DNA of 54,207 bases from Ignavibacteria bacterium (GTDB taxonomy: Bacteria; Bacteroidota; Ignavibacteria; Ignavibacteriales; Ignavibacteriaceae). Location of the stretch: assembly GCA_030684555.1 (NCBI GenBank), contig JAUXVN010000075.1, forward strand, positions 1-54,207. Reading direction: 5' to 3'. Under the pieces are notes generated by a model that was not told the origin of the DNA, searched no databases, and saw only the letters and a list, made by a program, of their open reading frames with translations. A program made the position numbers and the translations under genes. Of this stretch, positions 24,609 to 34,868 are shown one piece after another. How positions within the stretch are numbered: the stretch's first letter is position 1; every line of letters starts with the position of its first letter.

Positions 24609-24962
24609 ATGTTGAAGTATAACCTTAATAGATTATTCGCGTTAAGAGGAATCCACAATCCGGTTCAATTTATGATTGAAAAAGGATATCATAAAGATAC
24701 TGCTTATAGGATAGTCAATAATATAGCCAAAGGTTTACCCCTATATCAAATTGAAGATTTTTGCAAGTGGCTAAAATGTACTCCGAATGATCTATTCGAA
24801 TGGTATCCGGATAAAGGTGAAGCTCAAAGTTCTTATCCGGAATTAGAAAAATTGATTCGCAAGAGCAATCCGGACATTGAAAGCATTACTCGAAATATTC
24901 CGGTTGAAAAAATCCCCGAGTTTATTCAGAAAGTAAACGAATTAAAAAAAAGTTATGAGTGA
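24609..24962 (+). CDS. HTH (XRE-like) regulator
   Basis: 117 residues. The first 65 residues read as a lambda-repressor-like HTH: NLNRLFALRGIHNPVQFMIE, HKDTAYRIVNNIAKGLPLYQ and ending CTPNDLFEW. The C-terminal helix (VEKIPEFIQKVNELKKSY) may dimerise. The gene overlaps the start of the following glycosyltransferase, so it may regulate this cluster. Confidence 0.78.
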   Translation: MLKYNLNRLFALRGIHNPVQFMIEKGYHKDTAYRIVNNIAKGLPLYQIEDFCKWLKCTPNDLFEWYPDKGEAQSSYPELEKLIRKSNPDIESITRNIPVEKIPEFIQKVNELKKSYE

Positions 24963-25944
24963 ATTGAGCAAATTAACATCACATGAACTTTCTGAGATGA
25001 AAGCTGCAGAAGGTAAAATCGAACATATGAAAGTAAACTCTGATAATTTTAAAATTGCAGCTGTTGTCGTTACATATAATCGTTTAGAACTGTTAAAGAT
25101 TTGTATCGACTCATTGAGAAGACAGACCCGAAAACTCGATGAGATTATTATTGTGAATAATTCGAGTACGGATGGAACTTTAGAATGGCTTAGTAAGCAA
25201 AAAGATCTCACGGTGATTACACAAGAAAACTCTGGTAGTGCGGGAGGGCAATATACCGGTATTAAAACCGCTTATGAAAAAGGTTACGATTGGATCTGGT
25301 GTATGGATGATGATGGAAATGCAGAATGCAATTGTTTGGAAAATCTTATAAGTTGTATTCGAATAGATAGAGATTTAGCTGTGATTGGGTCATTGGTACG
25401 AGAAAATACGAATGCCACTCAATTAACTTTTGGAATAACGATTAAACTTAAAGATGGTACTTATGTTGAAATTGAAAATACTGAGCATCTGAGGTGTTTA
25501 GTCCAAGAAGGCGTATTATTAAATGACTACGCAGCATTTTTTCTTGGTGTGCTGATTAATAGAAAAGTAGTAGAAATTGTTGGGCTACCTAATAAGGATT
25601 TCTTTGCCTGGGGAGAAGAGACTGAGTATTTTTTGAGGATTTTAAAATCAAAGCTGAAAATAGCAACATGCTTTAATGCATTTTTCTTCCACCCACAAAA
25701 TAATTGGAAAACTAAAAAGTGGATACTCAACCGAAAGGTGTATATTGGAGAATTAAATCGTAAATCAGAATACTATTTTCGAAATAGGGCAATAATTGCT
25801 AGCAAATATAACAGATTCTATGATTTGAGATTTTTTGTATCACAGATTTCATATTATTCGATGAAGTTGAACTTTAAAGGAGTTGTTTTCTTTGTGAAAT
25901 CATATTTCCAAGGCCTAAAATTAAATTTTTTGAAAAATGTCTAA
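24955..25944 (+). CDS. GT2 glycosyltransferase, Galf-transferase-like
   Basis: 329 residues. GT-A fold: AVVVTYNRLELLKICIDSLR, DEIIIVNNSSTDGTLEWLS, and WIWCMDDDGNAE with the metal-binding DDD. The WCMDDDG form and the later DFFAWGEETEYFLRI are characteristic of rhamnosyl/galactofuranosyl-type transferases, matching the glf gene. The overlapping ATG gives 20-odd residues before the domain; the ATG at 25027 is an alternative start. Confidence 0.85.
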   Translation: MSELSKLTSHELSEMKAAEGKIEHMKVNSDNFKIAAVVVTYNRLELLKICIDSLRRQTRKLDEIIIVNNSSTDGTLEWLSKQKDLTVITQENSGSAGGQYTGIKTAYEKGYDWIWCMDDDGNAECNCLENLISCIRIDRDLAVIGSLVRENTNATQLTFGITIKLKDGTYVEIENTEHLRCLVQEGVLLNDYAAFFLGVLINRKVVEIVGLPNKDFFAWGEETEYFLRILKSKLKIATCFNAFFFHPQNNWKTKKWILNRKVYIGELNRKSEYYFRNRAIIASKYNRFYDLRFFVSQISYYSMKLNFKGVVFFVKSYFQGLKLNFLKNV

Positions 25945-27019
25945 ACTTAATGTTTTACTGCTAGCCAATCATCTAGACTTCGCATCAGGAGTAACAACTT
26001 ATCTTAAGAATTTAACTTCTGAATTAGTTACTCAAAACGATATTAACCTATTTTTAGGCTGTTCATCTGGAACAGACATATCTTTCTTTAAAGAAAAGGG
26101 GATTAAAGTTTTATTGATTGATGAATTGAGTTTTCCTAAACGTTCACTTATTCGTTTTATGGGGGCTATTTCTAAAATTATCAAAATCATAAAATCTTAC
26201 AAGATAAATATCATTCATTCAAATGATCACTTTGTTGCAAATATTGCTAAATTCGCTTCACTACCATTCAGAAGTACGTTTTGCATTCAGACAATTCATG
26301 GTTCTATCCCCCCATTTGGAAGACTAAGAGTGGAGAATGCGGACTTTTATATTTTTATCAATGAAACATTGCAAGATACATTTATAGCTAAATATCCGAG
26401 TAAAAAAAACAGGACACAACTAATTTATAATGGAATAGTTATTAATCAGTTTTATAAGTCCAAAGAGGAAGCTCATGAAGAATTTATTTTCCTTTGCCTC
26501 TCTAGATTGGATAAGAATAAAGGAATTCATAATGTTATTGATGCGTTTGACCTTATGGAAAATAAAATTAGGATACGCTCAAAGCTAATAATAGTTGGTG
26601 ATGGAGATGAAATTTTTTTTTTGAAGGATAAAATTAAAGCAAGTTCTTCAAAAATATCATTATATGATAAGACTACCAATCCCAAAGAGTATTATCGCAT
26701 TGCTGATGTCTTTATTTTAGCTAGTATTGAAGAGGGTTTTGGTTATACGATTGTTGAAGCTTCATTATCAAATTGCTTCGTGATTGTTTCTAATTTTAAA
26801 GGAAGTGATCAAATATTAAGAGACAATATTGATGGATACTTGTATGAAAAGAATTCGATATATGACCTAAAAGACAAAATGGAAAGAGCATTCATAATGA
26901 GAGCAGAAGAGAGAAATAAATACATAAGTAATTTCAATAATAGAATTCAAGAGCATTTTAATTCAAAATTGATGGCAAATCATACTGTGACAGTATACAG
27001 AAAGGTATTAACTATATGA
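25937..27019 (+). CDS. GT4 glycosyltransferase
   Basis: 360 residues, GT-B fold. N-terminal NHLDFASGVTTYLKNLTSEL, central IYNGIV, then FLCLSRLDKNKGIHNVIDAF and the late ADVFILASIEEGFGYTIVEA, the E-x7-E donor site of GT4. Adds a sugar to the repeat unit at the cytoplasmic face; donor unknown. Overlaps genes on both sides. Confidence 0.9.
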   Translation: MSKLNVLLLANHLDFASGVTTYLKNLTSELVTQNDINLFLGCSSGTDISFFKEKGIKVLLIDELSFPKRSLIRFMGAISKIIKIIKSYKINIIHSNDHFVANIAKFASLPFRSTFCIQTIHGSIPPFGRLRVENADFYIFINETLQDTFIAKYPSKKNRTQLIYNGIVINQFYKSKEEAHEEFIFLCLSRLDKNKGIHNVIDAFDLMENKIRIRSKLIIVGDGDEIFFLKDKIKASSSKISLYDKTTNPKEYYRIADVFILASIEEGFGYTIVEASLSNCFVIVSNFKGSDQILRDNIDGYLYEKNSIYDLKDKMERAFIMRAEERNKYISNFNNRIQEHFNSKLMANHTVTVYRKVLTI

Positions 27020-27987
27020 TTAGTGTCTTGATGCCAACATATAATTGTGCTGAATACATCTCGGATGCGATAAATAGTATTTTAATGCAAACTTATAAAG
27101 ATTTTGAGTTTCTGATAATTGATGATGGATCAACCGACGATACAGCAAAAATTTTGCATCAATTAACTGATAGTAGGATAAGGGTGATTTCAGTAGATCA
27201 TTGTGGGAAATCTGCTGCATTAAACTTAGGACTGAATGAGGCCTCTCATAATTTGATATTACACATGGATGCAGACGATATAGCTCATCCAAAATTACTT
27301 GAAAATCAAATTTTTCTTTATGGAAAGAAAAGTAGACAAACTTGGGTTGGTTGCAATTATGCAGTGTTTGATGAAAAAACGAAAAAAATAACATTCTTAG
27401 TAAGAAATCGGATTAAACATGAGGAAATAGTAGCAGCGATGTCCTTACATGGGGCAATCGCTCATGGTGGAAGTATAGTGGATAGACAATTTTTGATAAA
27501 AGCGGGTGGATATAAAGAATTAGATGCATTTGGAGACTACGAATTTTGGTTGCGTGGTATTCGTGATTTTTATTTTGAGAATAATCAGGAAATACTCTTA
27601 TATGTTCGGAGTAGATCAAATTCACTTTCTCGAAGTAACATAAACTATAAATACAAATTGCATTACGAAATCCAAAGGCCTTACTATAGTAATATGGAAT
27701 ATTATTTCAAGATTAATAATATTACTAATCAAATTTCAATTAGAGGCTGGCGTGAATTCTTTTATGGCGATAAGAACAAAGCAAGAATGTATTGGTTGCA
27801 AGATAAAAGATGTTTCTTCAGAGATTATAGAATTGCTCTAGCGTTTTTATTGACAAAATTACCAGAGACAATGTTGACATTATGGAAAGAAAACAGAGTT
27901 AGATATAGAATGAAATACTGGATTAAAATATTAACAAAAGAAAATAGAATAATACGCGCTGATTTCAATAAATTAGTGCAAAAATAA
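27016..27987 (+). CDS. GT2 glycosyltransferase
   Basis: 323 residues. ISVLMPTYNCAEYISDAINS, FLIIDDGSTDDTAKIL and LILHMDADDIAHPKLLE are the GT2 nucleotide-sugar and DxD motifs. The C-terminal 100 residues are basic and amphipathic, suiting membrane association. Overlaps the preceding gene by 4 nt. Linkage unknown. Confidence 0.9.
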   Translation: MISVLMPTYNCAEYISDAINSILMQTYKDFEFLIIDDGSTDDTAKILHQLTDSRIRVISVDHCGKSAALNLGLNEASHNLILHMDADDIAHPKLLENQIFLYGKKSRQTWVGCNYAVFDEKTKKITFLVRNRIKHEEIVAAMSLHGAIAHGGSIVDRQFLIKAGGYKELDAFGDYEFWLRGIRDFYFENNQEILLYVRSRSNSLSRSNINYKYKLHYEIQRPYYSNMEYYFKINNITNQISIRGWREFFYGDKNKARMYWLQDKRCFFRDYRIALAFLLTKLPETMLTLWKENRVRYRMKYWIKILTKENRIIRADFNKLVQK

Positions 27988-27991
27988 TTTT

Positions 27992-28693
27992 ATGCTTAAT
28001 ATTAAACTAACTGGTATAAAGGGCCGAAACTTAAGAGAGTTTCTTAGTCATCCCAAAACTCTTCTGTACGCTGATTTTAATGTTCTAAATTATTTATATG
28101 AAGAGAAAATACAACTGCCTGAAAATATTATTGCATATCCCGATTCTCTTGCGGTCTATTTAGGTATTAAATATCTAACTAAAAATCCTATCTCCAAATT
28201 TGTTAGCACTGATTTTCAAGATGAACTTCTAATTTTTTTAATAAATAGTAATTGTAAAGTATTCTTTTTTGGAGATCATAAATCAGTACTTGATAAATTG
28301 GTGGTTGGTCTAGAGTACAAATATCCAGGGATAATAATAAGTGGTATCCATGATGGCTACATTTATGAAACCAATAATGTAATAGAATTGATTAACCGAT
28401 CAAATGCCGATATATTATTTGTTGGACTTGGAGTCAGGCACCAGGAAAAATGGATCATTGAAAACTTCAATTCCCTAAATTGTAAATTGATTATATCAGT
28501 TGGTGGGTGGTTTCAATATTTAGCACATAGCAAAAAACGTGCACCAAAATTCTTGAGGGATTTACATTTAGAATGGATTCATAAACTTGTAATGGAATTT
28601 GGAAGAGTTTGGACGCGATATTTTTTCGGCGTACCATTATTTTTCTATAGAATTATTACCAAAAAAATTATCATTGATTATGATGGAGATTAA
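27992..28693 (+). CDS. WecG/TagA/CpsF family glycosyltransferase
   Basis: 233 residues. The family pattern is clear: YPDSLAVYLGIKYL, KVFFFGDHKSVLDKL, IISGIHDGYI, ADILFVGLGVRHQEKWI and SVGGWFQYLAHSKKRAP, ending in RDLHLEWIHKL and a membrane-associated tail. GT26 enzymes add ManNAcA, ManNAc or a related sugar as an early step on the lipid-linked intermediate. The 3' end overlaps the next gene. Confidence 0.92.
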   Translation: MLNIKLTGIKGRNLREFLSHPKTLLYADFNVLNYLYEEKIQLPENIIAYPDSLAVYLGIKYLTKNPISKFVSTDFQDELLIFLINSNCKVFFFGDHKSVLDKLVVGLEYKYPGIIISGIHDGYIYETNNVIELINRSNADILFVGLGVRHQEKWIIENFNSLNCKLIISVGGWFQYLAHSKKRAPKFLRDLHLEWIHKLVMEFGRVWTRYFFGVPLFFYRIITKKIIIDYDGD

Positions 28694-29564
28694 TTCCCCA
28701 CGAGTAACTGTATTAATGGCTGTAAAAAATGGGATGCCATATTTAATTCAAGCCATAGAATCAATATTAGGGCAGTCATATCAGAATTTTATATTTATCA
28801 TTATTAATGATAATTCTGAGGATGATACTTTGAGTTATCTAAATAGCGTAACAGATAAAAGATTGAAGATTTTCCAAATCCCCGAAAATGGGTTGATAAA
28901 TGCTTTAAATTTTGGAGTACAAAAAATTGAGACTGAATATATAGCAATAATGGATGCTGATGATATTTGTTCTACAACCCGTCTTGAGAAACAAATTATT
29001 TTTTTGGACCAGAATCCTGATTATGTGTTAGTTGGTTGTTCCATAAAATATTTTACCGGAAACACGAATATCTCATGGTCACTAAAACTTCCAACAGAAA
29101 ACTCTAAGATACTTTTAGGACTGGGGAATGGCATTTATAGTATCTCTCACCCAACAGTAATGGTTAGAACTGAGGCTCTTATATCTATTGGTGGTTATAG
29201 AGAAGAAGCCTTTCCAAATCCCGACTATGATCTTTATTGCCGTTTAATTAAATTAGGAAAAATTTCCAATCTGAAGGATGAATATTGTTTTATTCGATTG
29301 CACAAAACCAGTCATACGTGGAAAAATATTTCACAAATAACGATCAAGAATGAATATGATAGATATCTCTATTTCGAACCAAATAAATTGAAATTAAATA
29401 ATTTCGCACTAAATATAAAAGTATTATCTGCAAAGTTTTATAAAGATGGTTTATATAACTATCTCGAGGGGGATCATTTGAAGAGTTACATGCAAATATT
29501 TCTGAGTGGAATATTTGCCCCAAGAAGAGCTATATTTTATTTGTTGAATAAGATAAATTTTTAA
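28683..29564 (+). CDS. GT2 glycosyltransferase
   Basis: About 293 residues from the ATG at 28683 (28680 is an adjacent ATG). Opening MEINSPRVTVLMAVKNGMPY puts the GT2 domain where expected; IIINDNSEDDTLSYL and YIAIMDADDICSTTRLE follow. A longer frame from 28599 would overlap the WecG gene by 95 nt and adds nothing family-like, so the shorter start is preferred. Last glycosyltransferase of the cluster. Confidence 0.88.
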   Translation: MEINSPRVTVLMAVKNGMPYLIQAIESILGQSYQNFIFIIINDNSEDDTLSYLNSVTDKRLKIFQIPENGLINALNFGVQKIETEYIAIMDADDICSTTRLEKQIIFLDQNPDYVLVGCSIKYFTGNTNISWSLKLPTENSKILLGLGNGIYSISHPTVMVRTEALISIGGYREEAFPNPDYDLYCRLIKLGKISNLKDEYCFIRLHKTSHTWKNISQITIKNEYDRYLYFEPNKLKLNNFALNIKVLSAKFYKDGLYNYLEGDHLKSYMQIFLSGIFAPRRAIFYLLNKINF

Positions 29565-29588
29565 ACTGAGTAGGCTTTTAGGAAATCA

Positions 29589-32500
29589 ATGAGATACATT
29601 TGTTTTTATGTTTGCTTTGTAAATTTTATAGTGTTTTCCCAGGTGGAGATTACTAAATATGTTGAAGAGAGTAATAAAATTAGCATTAGTTGTAAATTCG
29701 AACTCCCAGAATTTATACTTGAAAATGTTAATAGTGAATCAAATTTACAGTATGAATCGGCATACAAGAATATAACCATCCCTTCAAAAACTTTATTGAT
29801 TGGCATTCCTTTTACCAACCAAGTTAGATATACTTACACAATTGTACAAAACGAGCAGTATAACGCTACAGATATAATGCACCACTTCGATAAGAAGAAT
29901 GAAGTTCAACCAATTGAAGCCAATTTGATTTCAAAATTGAAGAACAAGGAATCTGATCTGCAACTTAAAGGAAAATTCTGGTTAGATGACGTATATACAT
30001 TACATTTTGAAGTATTTCCATTTTCATTTAATTCTTCCTCAAAGAGTATTTCCGGTTTTACTGAGATCGAAATTGAAATTTTCTTAGTCGATCCCATAAT
30101 GACCTCGAATAAAGCACCTGAGAGTTATTCTAAATTGCATACGAATTCGGAATATGCAAACAAATATAAAAATCTGACCCACTCAAAATTGGATTCTGAT
30201 ACAACGGGTAACTGGATTGATTATCAATCAACTTATGTAAAGTTGGGAGTGTTTTCAGATGGGATTTATGAAATAAATTCGAATGATTTAACCTCTCTGG
30301 GAATTAATGTAAACTCCTTGGACCCAAGAACATTTAAATTGATGAATCTTGGAGTAGAAGTGCCGATTTTTGTTGCAGGGGAGAATGATGGTTACTTTGA
30401 AGCGAATGATTATATTGAATTCGTGGGGCAAAGAAATCTCACAGGAAAACACAGGTTGGTGAGCAATTATGGGGAACCTTATAATGAATATATTGATCGT
30501 TATACAGATACAACTATTTACTGGCTAACTTGGGGTGGGGGAGAGGGTAAACGTGTTGAAATTGTAAATACCTCTGGATTGATTTCTACTCTGGATACAA
30601 TTAAATACTATAACCAAGTTTTACATTATGAGAATAATGTAGTATTCGATTTTTCTATGGCAGATCTGGTCCGCAGAGAGTTGCCATTCTGGACCGAGAA
30701 TAAAACTTGGATCTGGAATCTATTAGGAGTCGGTACAAGGAATATTACATTTACAGTTTCCGATAAATATCCCGGGAAGACGGTAAAGCTCTTTTCAAAA
30801 TTGCAAAGCTATGCTTCAAGTGTAACAAGTAATGCCCATCTTTTAGCTATTTCTCTGAATAGCTCTCAACTGCAAGATTCTGGGTATATAAATAAATATC
30901 AACAAAAAGTTATCAGGGGAGATTTCAACTCAGATTTGCTAGTTAACGGAAATAATACATTCAAAGTCCATTCTTTCGCAACCTCAGCTAATCCCAACAG
31001 TTGTGCTTTTGATTGGGCGGAGATCGAATATCCAAGGTATTTGAAAGCCATTAATGATTCATTACTTTTTTCATTTCCGTTTTTAGAAAACTTATCCAAT
31101 TTACGCAGTATTACCGTAACAAATCTTTTAACAGACACAATTTCTGTTTGGAAATTCGGCACATCACTGAAGAAGTACATAACCACCGTGAGTAATAATA
31201 AGATTACATTCTATGATACTATAACAAATCATGATAAGTTTGTTTTAATTGCCTCTAATAAAGTTCTTAAACCAAAGATTTTCTATAAGAAAGAATTCAC
31301 TAATCTTCGTAACTTCAATAATCAGGCTGATTATTTAGCAGTTACACATAAAAAATTTTTAAGTAGAGTAATTGATTACAATAATTTTATTCAGAATACA
31401 TATGGTGTTACTCCCAAAGCAATCGATATCGATGATGTTTATGATGAATTCAGTTATGGATATTTTAATCCTGAAGCAATAAAATTATTTCTGAAAAGTA
31501 GCCATACTTATTGGCAATATCCATTACCAAAGTATGTTACTTTAATAGGGGCAGCTACATATGATTATCACAAGAATAAATATCTTTACGCAGGCTCTCC
31601 ACTTTCACCTGTTTATGTTCCTTCATTTGGTGCTTCAGTTAGTGATAACTGGTTTGTTACCTGGGATACAACGGGGGCATATATTCCTCAAATGAATATT
31701 GGCAGAATACCTGTCAAATCAGAAGCCGAGTTTCAATCTTATTTTAATAAGCATGTTAATTATGTAAATAATCCTTTTAATGAATGGAATAAAAATTACC
31801 TTTTCTTTTCAGGGGGGACAGGGACAGATCAAAACCAATTAAATCAACTTAGAGAAGTGAATAATTTTGTTCTTAACAATTATGTCACTCCGGCACCGGT
31901 TGGAGGTAATTCTACGCATTTTTATAAGACAATCAATCCAACAACTAATTTTGGACCTTATACAGCTGAACAGATTCAAAATGCAATTGATAATGGAGCA
32001 GTTTTTATTTCATATCTCGGACATAGTGGGACTCAGACCTGGGATAACTCAATCACTCAGCCCGCCCAACTTAAAAACAAAGTCAATCGAAATCCGTTGA
32101 TCACAGATTTTGGTTGTTCAACTGCCCGTTTCGCCGAGCCTGATGTTACTTCTTTTTCTCAATTATTTGTTTTATCAAATGATGGACAGGCAATAGCATA
32201 TATCGGTAATGCTTCACTCGGATTTTTATCAACCTCTACAATTGCTCCCAAATTGTTTTATAAAAAAGTATTGCAAGATTCGGTTTATAATATAAGTGAA
32301 GCATTAAAACTTGCTAAGTTAGAGATGCTGCAGACTTATGGGAGTTCAGGTGTTTATCAGTTGTTTGCTTTAACAAATACATTAATCGGAGATCCGATTA
32401 TTAATCTTGCAATTCCTCCAAAACCGAATTTGTCAATAAGTTCGGGGAAGGTTGAATTATCAAATGCAAACCCAACAGATGATTTAGATTCCATTTCAAT

Positions 32501-34868
32501 TACTATCTCTTATCTTAATGTTGGGAAAGTACTCCCCGATTCGTTTTACATTAAAGTATATAGTGAATATACCGACTCTTCAAATCTGATTTATCAGTCA
32601 AGAAGATTATTACCAAGGTTTTCTGATTCCCTCTTCTTTTCTCTTATGATAAAAAATAAACCGGGGATACATAAAATCCGTGCATATTTAGATTCAGAAA
32701 ATGAAATTAGTGAGATAACAGAGAATGACAATCTATTACAATTTTCGGTTAATGTAGCAAGTACTTCATTACGTACCACCTTTTTGAATGAGATAGAAAA
32801 CGGTTCTGATGATTCAATCTTCTTTTTGAATCCGGTCGGTAAACCCCAAAGTGATACATTAATAATTCAGCAAAGCAATAATCCTGCTTTTGATTTTACA
32901 AATACTCTATATATACAATTCGATACATTGTTTACAAAAGTTTCACTGTCGAATTTAAATAGTGGAAATAGGTATTGGATACGTTCAAAAGTAAAAAACT
33001 CTGAATCTTATGGGAAAACAAATTCATTTGTCAACAATTCTATCCGCAATTATTACTTGAGTGACAAAATAAGTTTTTCTTCATCGGAACTAAATAAGCT
33101 AAAGTATTCGGATAATAGGTTGGAGCTTGATTCTAAATCACATATTATTTACGCTATGTCTGCAGGGTTTCACGATGGTCGGTCTGTGGTAATTTCAATT
33201 AATACTCAGAACTTCATTCCCGATAATTTATTAAGAGGTCATCATATATGTGTATTTAATGATTCTACGTATGAGTTTGTTCTTTATAAAAGATTTGATA
33301 CATATTCAGGAGGTGCTAATATTACAGATTATATAACTTTTTTAGATACACTCTCTACAAATTATATTATCGCTATAGCAGTTGCTGATGAGGGTCGAGT
33401 AACTTCTGTTCCCCTTAAAAACCAACTAAAATCAATCGGGAGTAAATATATTGATAGTTTGGTCTTCAGAGGTTCATGGGCGATTATCGGGAAAAAAGGA
33501 GCTGTTCCCGGTTCAGTACCTGAGGCATTTACAATTCCATATGGAGGTCGTGCCGAGGTTGATACAACAATCTACAAACGTTACAATTCGGGTTCATTAT
33601 TAACATCAAGTATTGGTCCCGTTGCAAAGTGGGATGATATTAATGTTGAGCAGCAGATGGAGAGTAATTCTTCTATAGCTTTTCGTCCGGTTGGAATACG
33701 GGAATCCGGGGAAATAGACACTCTTAATTATCTAACATTAAATAATAATAGTGCTTCTCTTGGGCATGTGGATGCTTCTGTTTATCCACATATAAAAATA
33801 CTTGCAGATTTTAATGCAAGTTCTGATTCTGTCTCTCCTTCACTCTCCTCATTAGCTGTAAACTTTAAGAGGTTACCCGAGCTGGGAGTAAATTATCAAA
33901 CCGTGTCTTTATCTAAAGATTCAATTATTGTTGGTGATTCGATTAAAATATCTGCAATGGCGATGAATCTTGGCGAAACTACCGCAGAGGATGTGAAAGT
34001 CGTTTTTGAATTGATTAGACCTGATAATACCAAACGAATATTATTTGCGCAGAGTATCCAGGAGTTTCATCCGTTTGAACGGAAAAGATTTGAATGTTTC
34101 TATAATGCTACACGCTGGGAAGGAGTCGGCGATTTTTCGGTTAATGTAATAGTCGATAGCGGTAACAATATAAAAGAATTGTTTAAAGATAATAACATTT
34201 ATCGAATCAACTTTAAGGTCAATCCTGATACTGTAAAATCTATAGTTGAGTCGGCAATTGAAATGACAGTCAACAGTAAAGAAATTTTTGACGGCGATTT
34301 TATTCCTTCTAATCCGGATATAAAAATTGAATTACATTATCCGACCTGGTTTGAAGTGGGTGATTCCACAGCGGTTCAATTTTATCTTAACGATAATAAA
34401 TTAACAACTGAACAGTTCAGCGGAATATCATTCGATACTACTAACCGCACTATGACTTTCAATTATAAAAATTTACTAACTGACGGTGAGTACCGATTAA
34501 AAATATTTTCGAAAGATATTAACGGAATATTAAGTAATACACCTGTATTCGAAAGATTTTTTGTAGTTTACAATGAATTGAAAATCAAACAAGTATATAA
34601 TTACCCTAATCCGTTCACGGAAGGGACTAATTTTACATTTGAACTTACTCAAGTTCCTGATGAAGTAGTAATTAGAATCTATACCGTTTCCGGAAGATTA
34701 ATACGTGAGATTAAGACAAACTCTTCTATTAATTTTAATTATCTTTACTGGGATGGGCGGGATCAAGATGGTGATGTTATAGCGAATGGTGTTTATTTAT
34801 ATAAGGTAATTGCAAGACTCGGTGATAAAACTGAGCACATAACAGAAAAATTAGCGAAGATAAGATGA
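29589..34868 (+). CDS. C25 (gingipain-like) peptidase, T9SS cargo or PorU-like
   Basis: 1759 residues. Signal peptide, then a long beta-rich N-terminal region; the peptidase C25 domain covers about 600-945. Catalytic His812 lies in SYLGHSGTQTWDN and Cys843 in ITDFGCSTARF. CARDB-like domains lie near 945-1050 and 1430-1530, and a FlgD-like type IX secretion C-terminal domain ends the protein (NYPNPFTEGTNFTFEL, GVYLYKVIA). The N-terminal segment VKLGVFSDGIYEINSNDL resembles PorU, the T9SS sortase that cleaves cargo tails and attaches them to surface polysaccharide, so a PorU-like role is possible. It follows the polysaccharide genes by 24 nt and overlaps the next gene by 4 nt. Confidence 0.85.
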   Translation: MRYICFYVCFVNFIVFSQVEITKYVEESNKISISCKFELPEFILENVNSESNLQYESAYKNITIPSKTLLIGIPFTNQVRYTYTIVQNEQYNATDIMHHFDKKNEVQPIEANLISKLKNKESDLQLKGKFWLDDVYTLHFEVFPFSFNSSSKSISGFTEIEIEIFLVDPIMTSNKAPESYSKLHTNSEYANKYKNLTHSKLDSDTTGNWIDYQSTYVKLGVFSDGIYEINSNDLTSLGINVNSLDPRTFKLMNLGVEVPIFVAGENDGYFEANDYIEFVGQRNLTGKHRLVSNYGEPYNEYIDRYTDTTIYWLTWGGGEGKRVEIVNTSGLISTLDTIKYYNQVLHYENNVVFDFSMADLVRRELPFWTENKTWIWNLLGVGTRNITFTVSDKYPGKTVKLFSKLQSYASSVTSNAHLLAISLNSSQLQDSGYINKYQQKVIRGDFNSDLLVNGNNTFKVHSFATSANPNSCAFDWAEIEYPRYLKAINDSLLFSFPFLENLSNLRSITVTNLLTDTISVWKFGTSLKKYITTVSNNKITFYDTITNHDKFVLIASNKVLKPKIFYKKEFTNLRNFNNQADYLAVTHKKFLSRVIDYNNFIQNTYGVTPKAIDIDDVYDEFSYGYFNPEAIKLFLKSSHTYWQYPLPKYVTLIGAATYDYHKNKYLYAGSPLSPVYVPSFGASVSDNWFVTWDTTGAYIPQMNIGRIPVKSEAEFQSYFNKHVNYVNNPFNEWNKNYLFFSGGTGTDQNQLNQLREVNNFVLNNYVTPAPVGGNSTHFYKTINPTTNFGPYTAEQIQNAIDNGAVFISYLGHSGTQTWDNSITQPAQLKNKVNRNPLITDFGCSTARFAEPDVTSFSQLFVLSNDGQAIAYIGNASLGFLSTSTIAPKLFYKKVLQDSVYNISEALKLAKLEMLQTYGSSGVYQLFALTNTLIGDPIINLAIPPKPNLSISSGKVELSNANPTDDLDSISITISYLNVGKVLPDSFYIKVYSEYTDSSNLIYQSRRLLPRFSDSLFFSLMIKNKPGIHKIRAYLDSENEISEITENDNLLQFSVNVASTSLRTTFLNEIENGSDDSIFFLNPVGKPQSDTLIIQQSNNPAFDFTNTLYIQFDTLFTKVSLSNLNSGNRYWIRSKVKNSESYGKTNSFVNNSIRNYYLSDKISFSSSELNKLKYSDNRLELDSKSHIIYAMSAGFHDGRSVVISINTQNFIPDNLLRGHHICVFNDSTYEFVLYKRFDTYSGGANITDYITFLDTLSTNYIIAIAVADEGRVTSVPLKNQLKSIGSKYIDSLVFRGSWAIIGKKGAVPGSVPEAFTIPYGGRAEVDTTIYKRYNSGSLLTSSIGPVAKWDDINVEQQMESNSSIAFRPVGIRESGEIDTLNYLTLNNNSASLGHVDASVYPHIKILADFNASSDSVSPSLSSLAVNFKRLPELGVNYQTVSLSKDSIIVGDSIKISAMAMNLGETTAEDVKVVFELIRPDNTKRILFAQSIQEFHPFERKRFECFYNATRWEGVGDFSVNVIVDSGNNIKELFKDNNIYRINFKVNPDTVKSIVESAIEMTVNSKEIFDGDFIPSNPDIKIELHYPTWFEVGDSTAVQFYLNDNKLTTEQFSGISFDTTNRTMTFNYKNLLTDGEYRLKIFSKDINGILSNTPVFERFFVVYNELKIKQVYNYPNPFTEGTNFTFELTQVPDEVVIRIYTVSGRLIREIKTNSSINFNYLYWDGRDQDGDVIANGVYLYKVIARLGDKTEHITEKLAKIR

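Noticed and set aside
28599-28682. Longer N-terminus for the GT2 gene ending at 29564
   Set aside because: It would overlap the WecG-type gene in another frame, and the GT2 domain starts right after the ATG at 28683.
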